From Nemertoderma westbladi (lineage: Eukaryota > Xenacoelomorpha > Nemertodermatida > Nemertodermatidae), in the NCBI GenBank assembly GCA_032718475.1, contig JAUCBJ010001376.1, positions 1-64,000 on the forward strand: DNA of 64,000 bases, in the 5' to 3' direction. A program made the translations under genes and the position numbers. Shown piece after piece: positions 32,260 through 42,957 of this stretch (the first letter of the stretch is position 1; the number at the start of each line of letters is the position of its first letter). The notes under the pieces are model-generated. The model ran no database searches. It saw only the letters and a list, made by a program, of their open reading frames with translations, and had not been told where the DNA came from.

Positions 32260-32793
32260 TGTTAGCTTATCCAATTCCGCTAACACAAACCCATAGAGTG
32301 AGCCATTAAGCAATATTGGGAGCACGAGGTTGATTACCAATATCAACCTCGTGTTACCCCAAAAAAGTGGGAAGGGAAGGAGAAACACACAATAGGAGGT
32401 CAGGGGCCAAACCCCTAACCCAAAGAGAACAGGTGGAGTGAACGGGAACACTCCAAAGGGCGCCAACAGGGGTATCAACCAATCAGAGGGGGGAAAGGCA
32501 TCGATTAGGTACAGCAATAAGGCCACCGTGCAATATAACCAGTTACCAGTAATCATACCAGTCAGTTATCCCAGTATCATATTGGTGCTAGTTAGGTTAG
32601 ATAGTTTAGCTAGGGAAGGACCGGGACTTTAGTTACCGTATCCCGCCTTCCGTGTACAACAACCTATATCTATATCTTATTAGACTGATCATTATATACA
32701 CCGAACATCAGAACTCATTTTACTCTTTACACACGGCGGGGACGCGTGAACTAAACATCGGATAAATCGGGATCCCTCCTGGATCCCGTCACA
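32260..32793 (+). repeat. 5' LTR of element E
   Basis: It begins TGTTAGCTTATCCAATTCCG and ends GGATCCCGTCACA. The first 26 bp form a small inverted repeat (TGTTAGC/GCTAACA). A strong stem has arms CACGAGGTTGAT (32323-32334) and ATCAACCTCGTG (32342-32353). Differences from the 3' LTR are near 32365 and 32534. No tRNA-complementary TGG primer site is obvious immediately downstream. Confidence 0.95.
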
Positions 32794-32930
32794 GTAACTA
32801 AATCAAGCTGCCGCCCTAGTTAAACTGTAACAGTAACTAAAACCAACTGCTGCCCTAGCTAGTAACTAAATCCGTGCTGCTGCCCTGGATAAACTCAATA
32901 ACCACCAGCCACCAATCACTAAAGACGAAG

Positions 32931-34472
32931 ATGAGTCGAGAGAGAGGAACGACACCGCCGCGGACCCCGGACGACGATCTAACGATCCGCGAGGCCACGG
33001 CGAGACGATACGAACCCACGACGCCGGTCGATGCTACGTCGACCACGTCGACGCCAGTTGACGCCACGTCGATAACGAGCAACCCGGCGAACCAAGATGT
33101 GGGGGGTCGTCTACGAGGAGAGAGCGAGTCAAGTAGAGGAGACGAGTCGGGAGGAGAGGAAGACGAGTCGACACACGACGGCGGTCGACGTGCCGATGTC
33201 GCCGGGCAGCGAGAGGCCGAGGGCGACGGACGGCCCACCGGAACGGCAACGGTGGAGCCGACAGTACGACGCCGAACCCGGAGGGAGAGAGGAGATGTCG
33301 ACGACGAGGACGTCGGGGTCGTCCGGCTCCGACGAGCCTACGCCGCGACCCGGGAACAACTGAAGGAAGCTAGAGGAGGGGCTGAGATAGACCAGGTGAA
33401 GTTGAGGAGACGACTAGGTGAGTCGAACAGATACTTTGATTACCTAGTGCGTTCTGGGCAGGGAGAACTGGCCGAGGAGAGAGTGAGAGGGGTTGCCTTT
33501 GAACTGTTTGGGCTATGGGAACGTAGGGGTATGGGGCCTGGTGTAGTGTACATAGGGCCATACTTAGTCGATGCCAGGGAAGTTAAGTTAGTGGGTTGGG
33601 CGGGACCGCACGAGGGCGAATCCGAGGTTAGCTCCGAGGATTCGGTCTCGTTGGTCAGCGAGAACCCCGGAGAGCGGGGGAAAGTTAGTAGGACGGAGGG
33701 GCGGCGGGAGTCCGTCGCAACCTATAAGTCTGCTACATCCTCCGCAAAAGAAAGACGGGTGCGAGAGAGTGAACGCATGGCATATAAATTAAAAATGGAA
33801 GAATTAGAGTGGCGACTGAGGGGAAGGAATGAGCGAGAGAGTGAGCGTGAGGCAAGAGAACAGAGCGTGCGGTACACGTACAGTACATACAGTAACCGTA
33901 CGGGCGGGGGGGGGGGGGGTAGTAGTAGTACGTTAGGAAATGTTGGTATTAATAGTACCGTAGTAAATAACCCTAATCCCTTTATTACAGGAAATATTTT
34001 ACCCGGTAGTAGTAATTTAAGTTTAAATTCAAATAATAATATTAATTCAAATATTCAGAATAATCAAAATAATTCAAATAGTTTAAATCTAAATACACAA
34101 AATAATTTAAATAATAATCCCGTTTCAAATTCTAATGGTTCTAATAATTTAATTAAATTAACAAATAATATTGGGAATGGTGCTATTAATGTGAACGCGT
34201 CAGACGTGTATAGCCCGGCAGACGGCGGCCTGGTAGGCCACATAGTTAGTAGGCAGGAAGTGGCGCGGTTGAGCCAACCCGAGGTGGGCCTGGTAGGCCA
34301 CGCAGTAGTAGAGAGAGAGGCGGGGGTGAATAGACCCGGCCGTAGTAGAGACAGTGTGTCGACTAGAGAGGGGTGTAGAGACGAAGTAAGAGGTAGTGAA
34401 GTTAGAAGTGGCGGGTGGGGGGGGCTACGGGCGCCCCACCACAGAAGATTAGTGGCGAGAGAAAGGGGGTAG
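32931..34472 (+). CDS. gag-like protein of element E
   Basis: I chose the ATG at 32931 (MSRERGTTPPRTPDDDLTIR) because the same opening is seen in relic A; an in-frame ATG at 32874 would add 19 residues. The protein is rich in Arg, Glu and Asp, with a central region (RRAYAATREQLKEARGGAEI, LGESNRYFDYLVRSGQGELA) that looks helical, a second charged segment (ESERMAYKLKMEELEWRLRG), a poly-Gly run encoded by poly-G (33905-33920) and an Asn-rich stretch of about 80 residues. No zinc knuckle or protease motif is seen. CpG is very frequent in the first half. A structural gag role is inferred from position. Confidence 0.7.
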   Translation: MSRERGTTPPRTPDDDLTIREATARRYEPTTPVDATSTTSTPVDATSITSNPANQDVGGRLRGESESSRGDESGGEEDESTHDGGRRADVAGQREAEGDGRPTGTATVEPTVRRRTRRERGDVDDEDVGVVRLRRAYAATREQLKEARGGAEIDQVKLRRRLGESNRYFDYLVRSGQGELAEERVRGVAFELFGLWERRGMGPGVVYIGPYLVDAREVKLVGWAGPHEGESEVSSEDSVSLVSENPGERGKVSRTEGRRESVATYKSATSSAKERRVRESERMAYKLKMEELEWRLRGRNERESEREAREQSVRYTYSTYSNRTGGGGGGSSSTLGNVGINSTVVNNPNPFITGNILPGSSNLSLNSNNNINSNIQNNQNNSNSLNLNTQNNLNNNPVSNSNGSNNLIKLTNNIGNGAINVNASDVYSPADGGLVGHIVSRQEVARLSQPEVGLVGHAVVEREAGVNRPGRSRDSVSTREGCRDEVRGSEVRSGGWGGLRAPHHRRLVARERG

Positions 34473-34533
34473 AGAGTGTCCGACAAGAGGGACGCAGAAG
34501 TGTAGTAAGAGATAGTGAAGTTAGAAGTAGCGG

Positions 34534-35292
34534 GTGGGGGGGGGGGCTACGGGCACCCCACCGCGAGAGATTAGTAGCGAGAGAGGGGGGGCAGAGAGTG
34601 TCCCACAGGCGTCGGCGGATAATGCGCGGGCCGAATTAGGTAAACCGCAACACCCGGCGATGGAGAGTAATAGGGGGATTGCGAGTATCCCCAGCGGCGT
34701 GCGATCGAGCAGAGAGAGACAGGTTGACGTCGCGAGAGGGCGGGCGACGGAACGTCGAGCCCAGTCAGAAGAGAGAAGATTAGTAGAGTTTAATAGAGAG
34801 GTCGAAGATAGGAGAAGATTAGTAGAGTATAATCGAGAGGTCGAAGATAGAAGAAGATTAGCAGAGTTTAACCGAGAGGTCGAAGAGAGAAGAAAGGAAG
34901 ATAATAGAAGAGTCGTTGCTAGGAGCAACCGGAGAGCGAGGACGGATAGCGAGCCGTCGATAGTAGAGATGGAGGTAGGGAGTCAGTGGGGTCGAACTTC
35001 GGGAGATTGCCGTCGCCCCGGAGAAACGCACCGCACACCAGGAGAGCGGTACAGGACGTACCGGTACGAAGAAGAGAACAGGAGATGGGATCGAGGGGAA
35101 ACTTCCCGACGGGATGTAGCTGCCGATCGAGAGTACGGTAGTCGCGGGAAGATTCGAGATTCGCGAAGAATAAACTTTGGTCCGGAAGGGCACATGCAGA
35201 CTGCAGGACATACTGTAGGCCTTACTGCACATACTATTATAGGCCATGTTGGCGAGAAGTTAGAGTGCGATTCAGGTGTGGGGAGAGTGTAA
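34534..35292 (+). CDS. second gag-like ORF of element E, charged coiled coil
   Basis: The frame (252 residues) may be a frame-shifted continuation of the gag ORF rather than a separate gene. The preceding 110 bp is a tandem duplication (about 34390-34500 and 34501-34612) containing poly-G runs that alter frame. Residues of about 80-120 contain three 13-residue repeats (RRLVEFNREVEDR type, about 34771-34890), a likely coiled coil. The rest is Arg/Glu/Ser-rich. No catalytic motif is present. Confidence 0.5.
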   Translation: MGGGATGTPPREISSERGGAESVPQASADNARAELGKPQHPAMESNRGIASIPSGVRSSRERQVDVARGRATERRAQSEERRLVEFNREVEDRRRLVEYNREVEDRRRLAEFNREVEERRKEDNRRVVARSNRRARTDSEPSIVEMEVGSQWGRTSGDCRRPGETHRTPGERYRTYRYEEENRRWDRGETSRRDVAADREYGSRGKIRDSRRINFGPEGHMQTAGHTVGLTAHTIIGHVGEKLECDSGVGRV

Positions 35293-35519
35293 GAGTGGGG
35301 AGAGAGCTAGTTGAGTTAGAGAGCGAAGTTAGAGTGGCGAGAGTGTTGGGGAAACAAAAATTGTGTGAGAGAAGCGCACGATCGGCCCGACACGAGACGC
35401 CAGAGGGTAGTGACATCATACCCATAGGGAGCGGCCTGGAAAGCCGACTCCAAGAAAATAACCCCACCCCACACCCGATAATAGATCGAGTTCCAGCGGA
35501 ATTGTAGCGCACTTTAGTT

Positions 35520-35559
35520 GGATGCTATCTTCTTACCGGGAAGATAGCATGGGGGGGAG
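35520..35559 (+). promoter_or_regulatory. hairpin plus polypurine tract before the 3' LTR (element E)
   Basis: A perfect 11-bp stem, ATGCTATCTTC (35522-35532) and GAAGATAGCAT (35540-35550), encloses a TTACCGG loop and is followed at once by GGGGGGGAG, the polypurine tract that primes plus-strand DNA. The same layout with an imperfect stem occurs at 55784-55821. Just upstream, AGCGGAATTG is complementary to CAATTCCGCT in the LTR start. Confidence 0.75.
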
Positions 35560-36093
35560 TGTTAGCTTATCCAATTCCGCTAACACAAACCCATAGAGTG
35601 AGCCATTAAGCAATATTGGGAGCACGAGGTTGATTACCAATATCAACCTCGTGTTACCCCAATAAAGTGGGAAGGGAAGGAGAAACACACAATAGGAGGT
35701 CAGGGGCCAAACCCCTAACCCAAAGAGAACAGGTGGAGTGAACGGGAACACTCCAAAGGGCGCCAACAGGGGTATCAACCAATCAGAGGGGGGAAAGGCA
35801 TCGATTAGGTACAGCAATAAGGCCACCGTGCAAGATAACCAGTTACCAGTAATCATACCAGTCAGTTATCCCAGTATCATATTGGTGCTAGTTAGGTTAG
35901 ATAGTTTAGCTAGGGAAGGACCGGGACTTTAGTTACCGTATCCCGCCTTCCGTGTACAACAACCTATATCTATATCTTATTAGACTGATCATTATATACA
36001 CCGAACATCAGAACTCATTTTACTCTTTACACACGGCGGGGACGCGTGAACTAAACATCGGATAAATCGGGATCCCTCCTGGATCCCGTCACA
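35560..36093 (+). repeat. 3' LTR of element E
   Basis: It is nearly identical to 32260-32793. Here the outer stem reads TATTGGG with CCCAATA, whereas the 5' LTR has CCCAAAA at that place. It is followed by the GGTAG target duplication. Confidence 0.95.
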
Positions 36094-36098
36094 GGTAG

Positions 36099-37299
36099 TG
36101 CTATCGACAGCGCTAGTAGCGCTAGTCAGCTAGTGTCGACTAGTACATTAATCAGTGTAAAGAGTAAAGGCCACACAAGCCACACACGGTCCTCCTAACT
36201 AAACCCTCTATTACTACCCTAGTACTGCAAAGTTGAGACGAAGTCTGGATTGTGAGCCCCAAAATACTGTAGTGACGACCGGTCCCCGGTCCCTAATTGA
36301 TCAGCCCGACCACAACTACCGGCCCCCCGCCAGCATTGCCCCACATTGGATCCTCCACTCCTCCCTCCATCGCTTCCACAGTGTGCCTGCTACGCCTACC
36401 GGTACCCTTAGCCCGTCATGCTAAAGCGAATAGTTACCGTATCGGCGCATGCATTTACAAACAGTCTGACAGTCGAAAGGGAAAATCCTTGTAGGATTTG
36501 CTACATCGCAATCACAAAGATTAAAGAAATCAAGAGTCAATGCGATAAGATCATTATTCAAAGTTGTAATCAAAGAGGCATAACAGTCAGCATTTAACAA
36601 TTTACAGAATTAGCAGAATTAACAAGCAAGAAGATTGAAAACTTTTAAATACGACTAACATGTGCACAGTACCGCTGTACCAGTATACTAATACATTGAA
36701 CACTGATACTGAGGTACACTGACAAAATATAGGTATGGCGCAATGGTTATATCATTGGTCCAACAAATTCTACTACCACTAGACCAACCTAAAATAGCTG
36801 GCCAATGGGAGAGCCGGATTGTGATCCAATGCTTCCCCATTTCTCAAATTATTACCATATATGGTAATGAATCTGTCTCGGTGGGCTTATAGGTTTATGG
36901 CCGTAGCATTAATTTCACGATTATTAAAGCACATTTTGCATAAATTTGTACAACACCAGTTTGTAGAGAAATATATAAGAAATTAGTACAAATACGCATT
37001 AAGTTCGGTCAATATCAATAAACGGCAAATTCATATTAATGTTTTATGAAAGTTTGCCACCGTAAATTTATATACTAAGGTTTTATTATAAAATTACATA
37101 CGTAAGACTACATACTGTACAAAATCGGATGAATAATATTTAACACATGTATTTTATTTTCCCTATCTAACGAATGCCGTACATCGATATAACTATAAAC
37201 TATAAATGATATATATATAACATATATAATATATATAACTATAAATCGCTCTATACTGTATAATGGGCTGTTCTGGTACACAGCGCCATATAACATGAT
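36099..37299. other. intergenic flank of element E, no gene seen
   Basis: GCGCTAGTAGCGCTAG-type short repeats occur at about 36110-36145. From 36220 to 36420 the sequence is GC-richer with short open frames of no recognisable family. The remainder is AT-rich. An A-box-like TGGCGCAATGG at about 36734 is discussed among the rejected items. Confidence 0.4.
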
Positions 37300-37500
37300 A
37301 AATAATCGTAAACCCCTCAACTTTCTTAATTACTGAGGTAATCAGAAGGGTGTACTGGTTGCAATTGCGACTCAAATTATAGTGGTTTTTGTGTGAAATA
37401 AATGCTATTTCATAATCCCTACGTATGTCAGTTGCAATCCTCCTTATATATGATCAAAATCAGTGACGGTCATCAAATCAGTGGGCATTAGTGTGAATTA
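37300..37500. repeat. interspersed repeat shared with 54385-54605
   Basis: The two segments share TAAACCCCTCAA, TTACTGAGGTAA, ATTATAGTGGTTTTT, ATGCTATTTCATAATCCCTA and ATATGATCAAAATCAGTGA in the same order and orientation. In this copy an RTE-like RT fragment follows directly; in the other copy it does not. Confidence 0.8.
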
Positions 37501-38320
37501 TAATGATGATGGGGTGATGATTACTCCACCTACTGGCTCCAGAAGTCGAGGAAATCCTGCCAAGTACCTAACTGATCTAGACTTTGCTGATGACTTTGGA
37601 GTACTCTCAGAATCACTAGAGGGAGCCCAACGGTTCCTCAGCTCATTAGAACATGCTGCTTCTAGTGTTGGTCTTTTTATTAACTCCAGAAAGGCCAAAA
37701 TTTTGACAGTTAACTTTGAAAGTCCTCAGCAAGTCTCTGATCGGATGAGCATAAGCTCAAAGGATGGTATGCTTGAGCATGTGGACGACTTCTGTTACCT
37801 GGGATCATGGATCCGGAAGTCAGGTGAGGACCTTCGAATACGTAAGGGAAAGGCATGGGCAGCCTTGAATAGGCTTTCCAGGATTTGGAAGTCACCGAAA
37901 ATTAATCGGAAACTTAAGGTCCGATTATTTAGAGCAGCAGTAGTTCCAGTACTCCTCTACGGGAGTCCATGCTGGGCTCTAACTGCTGAGGACACCAAAT
38001 CTCTGGATGGCACATTCACAAGAATGCTACGCCGGGTTCATTGTGTCAAGTACAATGCACACATCTCCAACCAGACACTATATAACATTGGAGGTGTCTC
38101 ATTGGTTCCCCCAAGCTTGACACTCGAACAAAATCGCCTCCACTTTGCAGGACATTGCTTTCGCCGTGAGGACCAGCCAGTGCATAATCTTGTACTTTGG
38201 CAGCCTCATGGAGTGAATAAGCATGGTGGACAGCCCATGACTTTCTTGAGACGCATCTTAAAGTACACTGGCCTTGAAGATGCGGATGATCTAGCAAATG
38301 TCATGGGTGATAGGGATTTT
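37463..38320 (+). pseudogene. RTE-like LINE, C-terminal RT region
   Basis: An open frame of 287 residues contains LTDLDFADDFGVLSESLEGA (catalytic FADD box), GLFINSRKAKIL, VDDFCYLGSWI, the thumb (LNRLSRIWKSPKINRKLKVR), VVPVLLYGSPCWALT and LRRVHCVKYNAHISN, the usual order in RTE-clade RTs. It stops at GDRDFI where other members continue, exactly where a minus-strand CR1-like fragment starts. The endonuclease and first half of the RT are missing, so this is a 5'-truncated copy. The frame itself is intact, suggesting fairly recent insertion. Confidence 0.9.
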
Positions 38321-38322
38321 AT

Positions 38323-39440
38323 TTAGGGATTTATTAAGTAATTGAGATGGATAGAAATAGGTTGATCTGCTAACATTATAAGTTTAGTTGGAAGAGTATC
38401 ATTAGAAGCGGATTTAGGATTGAGATGAAGAAGGTAGTATTGCACTTCTACAGGTGAAGTTTCTACTAATGAAAAAGAGTTAGAATGTCTGTTAGAGTGT
38501 TGGATATGGCGCAGTGGGGAGCGGTTTGATGAAGGGATTTTTTTATTAAGTAGTGGTCCTATCGTTGCAAAATGATTATTTAGAATAGTTGCTATTCTGG
38601 AAGGATCGGTGATAGTTTCTATTGCATTATCTGATCGAACTGTTAACTGACGTGGAATGTTTAATTTCTTAGATTTAGATAGAGCAGAGTTTATAATCAA
38701 CCATGTTTTTTTATGTTGTTTGAGTTCTCTTGAAATTGTTTATGGTAGTATATTTTTTCTGCTGAACGTTGAGATGTTAATTTTTAATTATTGAGTGTTT
38801 TGATTCTGTTGGGTTTTTTAAGTACTTCCGGTATAACTTATTTTTTTGTATGGTACTGGATACAAGAGATTCAGTCATCTAAGGTTTATCGGGCATTTTT
38901 CGAGGTGATACTATTTTTTCTGAACATTTTTTTCACAAATTTTTTCTAAATGTTTATCAAAAATATCAAATTTGTCTATTTTTTTAATTTTATTCGAAGT
39001 ATATGACCAACTCGAAGCCGATTGAATATCTTTAAGAACATTTACTTTGTTAAATTTGGAGAAATCAAAAATTGTATTTGGCTCTGGATTTTTGAAAAAA
39101 ACAAGAATAGTTATGAAAAGGTGTGAAGGTTGGTTGATGATCTGAGGTGCCAATTTTAACTCGAAAAGTGCCAGACGTGGTTGTGGATGTTGTATTGTAA
39201 TGTTTGTAAAAATGTGATCTATAAGGGATTCGGTCCATGGAGTGAGTCGCGTAGGTGCGTTTATTAATTGTAAGAAGCCGTAAGTATTTAATAGGTTAAT
39301 GTATTCATGTGGTTTGTCTTTAGGGTCTAGTAAGTCTACATTAGTGTCGCCAGTAATTATTATGTCGTAATTAGAGTTCGTAAGGTTAGAAAGTGCGGGG
39401 AATTTGTTTTGATAGCATTGTGAGAGGAATCAATATCATT
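38323..39440 (-). pseudogene. CR1/L2-like LINE fragment: endonuclease end and RT start
   Basis: On the minus strand about 39385-39125 encodes YDIIITGDTNVDLLDPKDKP, INLLNTYGFLQLINAPTRLT and ESLIDHIFTN, the second half of an AP endonuclease of CR1/L2 type, with GDTN for GDFN. A connecting segment follows (39153-38911, FSKFNKVNVLKDIQSASSWS). After a break, 38700-38323 gives ILNNHFATIGPLLNKKI and LHLNPKSASNDTLPTKLI, the region leading into the first RT blocks. The palm domain is absent. Several frame breaks make it inactive. Confidence 0.82.
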
Positions 39441-39674
39441 AGGAAGACGGATTACAAACTACTACTACTACTATAATCGACCTGCTGCATTGAGACTGCA
39501 CATTGAGATGCTACGGCTTAACAAAATAATTTTACCAACACCATGCATCTACAATTGGCAAGCCTAATGCAGCGTGCATTAAGAATGCTATGCCGGCTTA
39601 TCAACAAAGTTGCACCGCCATGTGGTGTCGTTACTCTTAATATTTAATTAATTAAACCATATGTTATGCTGCAG

Positions 39675-39797
39675 ATATTGATGAATGTGATATCAATACT
39701 GATAACTGCCACTCCGATGCCAGCTGCACAAATACTGTTGGTTCATTCACATGTGAATGCAATAATGGCTATTCTGGTGATGGTGAATCATGCACTG
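39675..39797 (+). CDS. calcium-binding EGF-like exon 1
   Basis: This is a 123-bp phase 1-1 exon between TATGCTGCAG and GTAAGTTATG. With the split codon restored conceptually it begins DIDEC and encodes one EGF domain with six cysteines (DEC, NC, SC, TC, EC, SC). It contains the C-x-N-x4-F-x-C pattern ([10 protein letters not shown]) used for Asp/Asn hydroxylation and calcium binding. Such symmetric exons build secreted or membrane proteins with EGF arrays (fibrillin, fibropellin or Notch-like). The rest of the gene is not seen in the window. Two similar exons follow at 42548 and 44314. Confidence 0.9.
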
Positions 39798-39931
39798 GTA
39801 AGTTATGTTAGCATATTTCATACTTTAATTTAAAATCTTTTTATGTTAGATATATGGTATATCATCTGAAATGATTTCTGCAATATCTTCTAAATCCTGA
39901 CTTTCTTTGTATTCACGTATCTGTCCTTTAA

Positions 39932-41331
39932 CCCTATTAAACCCGGGGGGGGGGGGGTCAATATGACCCCCCCCCCGTGGTTTTTTTATTATAATTCTGA
40001 AACAAACGCAGTTGGGAATCTGAAATTTTATGACTTTTCCTAAAAATCTATTCTCTTCCTAGTAGTGAAAACCGTTTTCAAAAATATTGGGTACTTTTCG
40101 AGTTATAGCACCATTTTTTAACCCTACTTTTGGCACTTTTTTTGAGACGTTTTTTGAAAATTACATTTCATTAAATATGAATTGTAACATCTCTATTTTT
40201 GATTTACACCGGTTTTTTGGTGTTAGAAATTTGATGGAATTCATATAAATTGATTTAAAAATTCCAAACTTGTTTTTTTCGGTGGGTGCCAAATTTTGGT
40301 GCCAGCACCAAATTTTGAAATAAGTCAATTTTGTAAATTGATCGTTTGAAACTTGTTTTTTACGCAATTTGGGTTTTTTGGGTTTCTGGATACGATGAAA
40401 TATATACGAGTTGCACCAAGCGTATCAAACTTGTATTTTTGTGTTTTTGTGCTGTGTGCAAATTTTCGTGCTAGCACGAAATTTTGAAAATCCATTCAAT
40501 AGATAAAATTGCTTGTGACAATTTATTTCTTGCGTTTTAGAGTTTATGGCTGTTCTGAATTCAATGGAAAATATAATTATCGAACTAGACATATCAAACT
40601 TGTATTTTTCGGATGTGGGTGCAAAATGTGGTGCTAGCACCAAATTTTGAAAACCATCAAATATATCAATTGATTGTGTCACCTTGTTTCTTGCGTTATA
40701 CGGGTTTGTGATGGTTCTGAATTCAATGGAATCAGTAAAAATTTCATAAGAGTTCTCAAACTTGTATTTTTCTCCGGTGGGTGAAAATTGTTGTGCCAGC
40801 ACCAAATTTTGGAAAATATGCAAATTGATAAGTAGATAGTATCACCTTGTTTCTTGCGTTATACGGGTTTATGAGGGTCCTGAATCCGATGGAATCAATA
40901 AAAACAGCACTGGACATCGCAAACTTGTACTTTTTCGTGATGGGTACGAAATTTGGTGCTAGCACCAAAATTTGCCAAATTACGCCGGAAAATACAAGTA
41001 GCAATGATCTGGCATATTAGAAATGTATTCCATTAGAATCAGCGCCCTAGAAAACCTGAATATGTGAATTTGTAGCATCGTATAAGTGAATTAAAAATTA
41101 ATTTTGTGTTCTAACTGAAAAGTGCTGGTTACTTGTTTTTTTCATTTTTTTCCTACGCAGAGAGGACTAAACAGCCATTTATAGTAATCATATCATTTTT
41201 AAATATTTTCCAATGTATTTTGCGGGGTTGGGGTCTTTTTTTTATTCTAGAGGGGGTGGGGTCAATATGACCCCCCCCCCCCCCCCCCCCACGGTGTTTG
41301 TACAACATTTTATAGCCCGGTACTAATAGGG
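39932..41331. mobile_element. piggyBac-like non-autonomous element in an EGF intron
   Basis: The element is bounded by TTAA at 39928-39931 and 41332-41335, starts CCCTATTA and ends TAATAGGG, fitting the piggyBac rule (TTAA target, CCC-starting ends). Just inside both ends lies GGGGTCAATATGACCCC with long poly-G/poly-C arms. The interior holds five diverged units of about 160 bp (near 40268, 40427, 40597, 40758, 40919), each with AAACTTGTATTTTT, GTGCTAGCACCAAATTTTG and TTTCTTGCGTTATACGGGTT-like text. No transposase is encoded; minus-strand open frames are repeat artefacts. Confidence 0.75.
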
Positions 41332-41335
41332 TTAA

Positions 41336-42547
41336 TAAGGATTGATTATTACTGGAATGATGACGTTTTCACCCATAAATACAAAGTCCCCAATTTATCC
41401 CAGATCATCCAAGAGTACAGATGTTGATTGGCCAAAACCTCCTGGAAGCCTTGGAGATACTAATTGCACCTTCCTTCCATTAACAGCATTCCAATGCCAA
41501 GCGAGACACCAGAGCACAGCAGTTCGTAAAGGTCGGAAGCTTATATCAAGAGCATGAACTGCAACCCTACTATGGGTATTGATGCTGCATGACTTCACAA
41601 TAGTTCAAACATACCCTATCCATTCGTCAACACACAGATAGTCCTGCTTTGGGCTCATTCCCGTGGTTTCTTCCGGCTTATGTACCGAAACAATAATGAT
41701 GATACCCACAACAGAGTTGATCATGCATCTTCCAATCAATATTCCTGGAATTTTAAAGAGAATGACTATGACGCGTATTCCAAAGTATACCTCGACTCGT
41801 ATTCATTCTATTATTTCCAGTGAGCGCTCACTGCCCACTGTGTCATATATAGTTTCATGAGCTTATCCTTGCATCCCTCACTCGCTGTGTATATTATTTT
41901 ATATTCGGCATTAACCGGATGGATAGCAGACACTTGTAGCAACACTCTGCAATCACACCCATTGCTGATTAGTACCCAACTTGCCAAGATAAATGAGTCT
42001 CTCACGGTTTGTAATGTTTCCAACGGTTCCTCCAACCCTTCATTAAGTAGACCGTCATTTCCGAAATAAAATTTAAAATACTACAAATTCAGTGCAGTTT
42101 CAGTGCTTCAGTGCAGTAAGCCTTTCAAGTTGGTCTATAAATTTCATAGCCAGTCGTCCATGGGAACGCCTACCTTGTTTTTCTTGTTGTCAGAAAAGTA
42201 GATCTGTTATGACCTTGTAATCTAATAATCAGAATCATGCATAAATAAGACAGAATTCACATTGTAATTTAGTTCTCGGGATCGCAAGTGTAAATAATAC
42301 AGCATTCACATGATAATCAAAGGATGTGAATCGCCATTTCCTGAGAGAGAATACAATTTCCTGTGGATGATTATTATAAAAAATTCGATTCACAACGATT
42401 TGTTTAACTGCCATAGCTTGCTATTATTATCTGCTTGCTGGGTATCCCACCCATCGGTCTCTTTCACATCATGATGTTCTTTATTTTTATGTGGTGCTCT
42501 TTCCTCTTAAAGCCTAATTAATTTAAAAAATCTATGTTATGCTGAAG
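41336..42547. other. EGF intron sequence
   Basis: This part of the intron has no recognised domain. A minus-strand open frame at 41395-41598 (ending LVSPRLPGGFGQSTSVLLDD) does not match a family I know and lacks obvious splice sites. The rest is ordinary AT-rich sequence. Confidence 0.4.
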
Positions 42548-42670
42548 ATATTGATGAATGTATTACCAATACTCATAATTGCCAGTTTCGTACCAGCTGC
42601 ACAAATACTGTTGCTTCATTCACATATGAATGCAATAATGGCTATTCTGGTGATGGTGACTAGTGCACTG
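42548..42670 (+). pseudogene. decayed EGF-like exon 2
   Basis: This is a 123-bp segment with the same layout as exon 1, between TATGCTGAAG and GTAAGTTATA. It starts [11 protein letters not shown], but the fourth cysteine is Tyr (FTYEC) and the last cysteine is preceded by an in-frame TAG (GDG-stop-CT). The acceptor has changed from CAG to AAG. It would have to be skipped in any functional transcript, and being symmetric (phase 1-1) it can be skipped without changing the frame. Confidence 0.88.
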
Positions 42671-42957
42671 GTAAGTTATATTAGCATACAGTATTGAATA
42701 TTGAATAATTATATCCGGCAATGGCCATTATAATGTGAGAGGATCAATATCAGTCTGTGGAAGATAAACACATAATTATAATTGAACAAGGCAAATGGCA
42801 ATATAACAGCCAATCATAAGTTAGCAATGAATAGATATGGGACTGACTGGCTTGACGTGTATTATTACATGCATCACCCTATACATTATATACTATTGAC
42901 GGGCATGGCGGCCCGATAAGAAACCGACCTTTTTTATTTCATAAAAAACACTCATCT

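Larger units (their letters stand above)
32260..36093 (+). mobile_element. young non-autonomous BEL/Pao element E
   Basis: Two 534-bp LTRs (32260-32793 and 35560-36093) differ at only about two sites, and the insertion is flanked by GGTAG at 32255-32259 and 36094-36098. A 5-bp duplication is usual for BEL/Pao. The 2.77-kb interior encodes gag-like ORFs but no protease, RT, RNase H or integrase. A polypurine tract GGGGGGGAG precedes the 3' LTR. It must have been mobilised by a relative; relic A, with similar LTR and gag start, is the nearest candidate family in the window. Confidence 0.93.

Noticed and set aside
36734-36830. tRNA or tRNA-derived SINE (A-box-like TGGCGCAATGG)
   Set aside because: No convincing B box at the right distance, no cloverleaf and no A-rich tail could be read.
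41395-41598. Possible minus-strand exon in the EGF intron
   Set aside because: No recognised domain and no clear splice sites; length is within chance for this composition.
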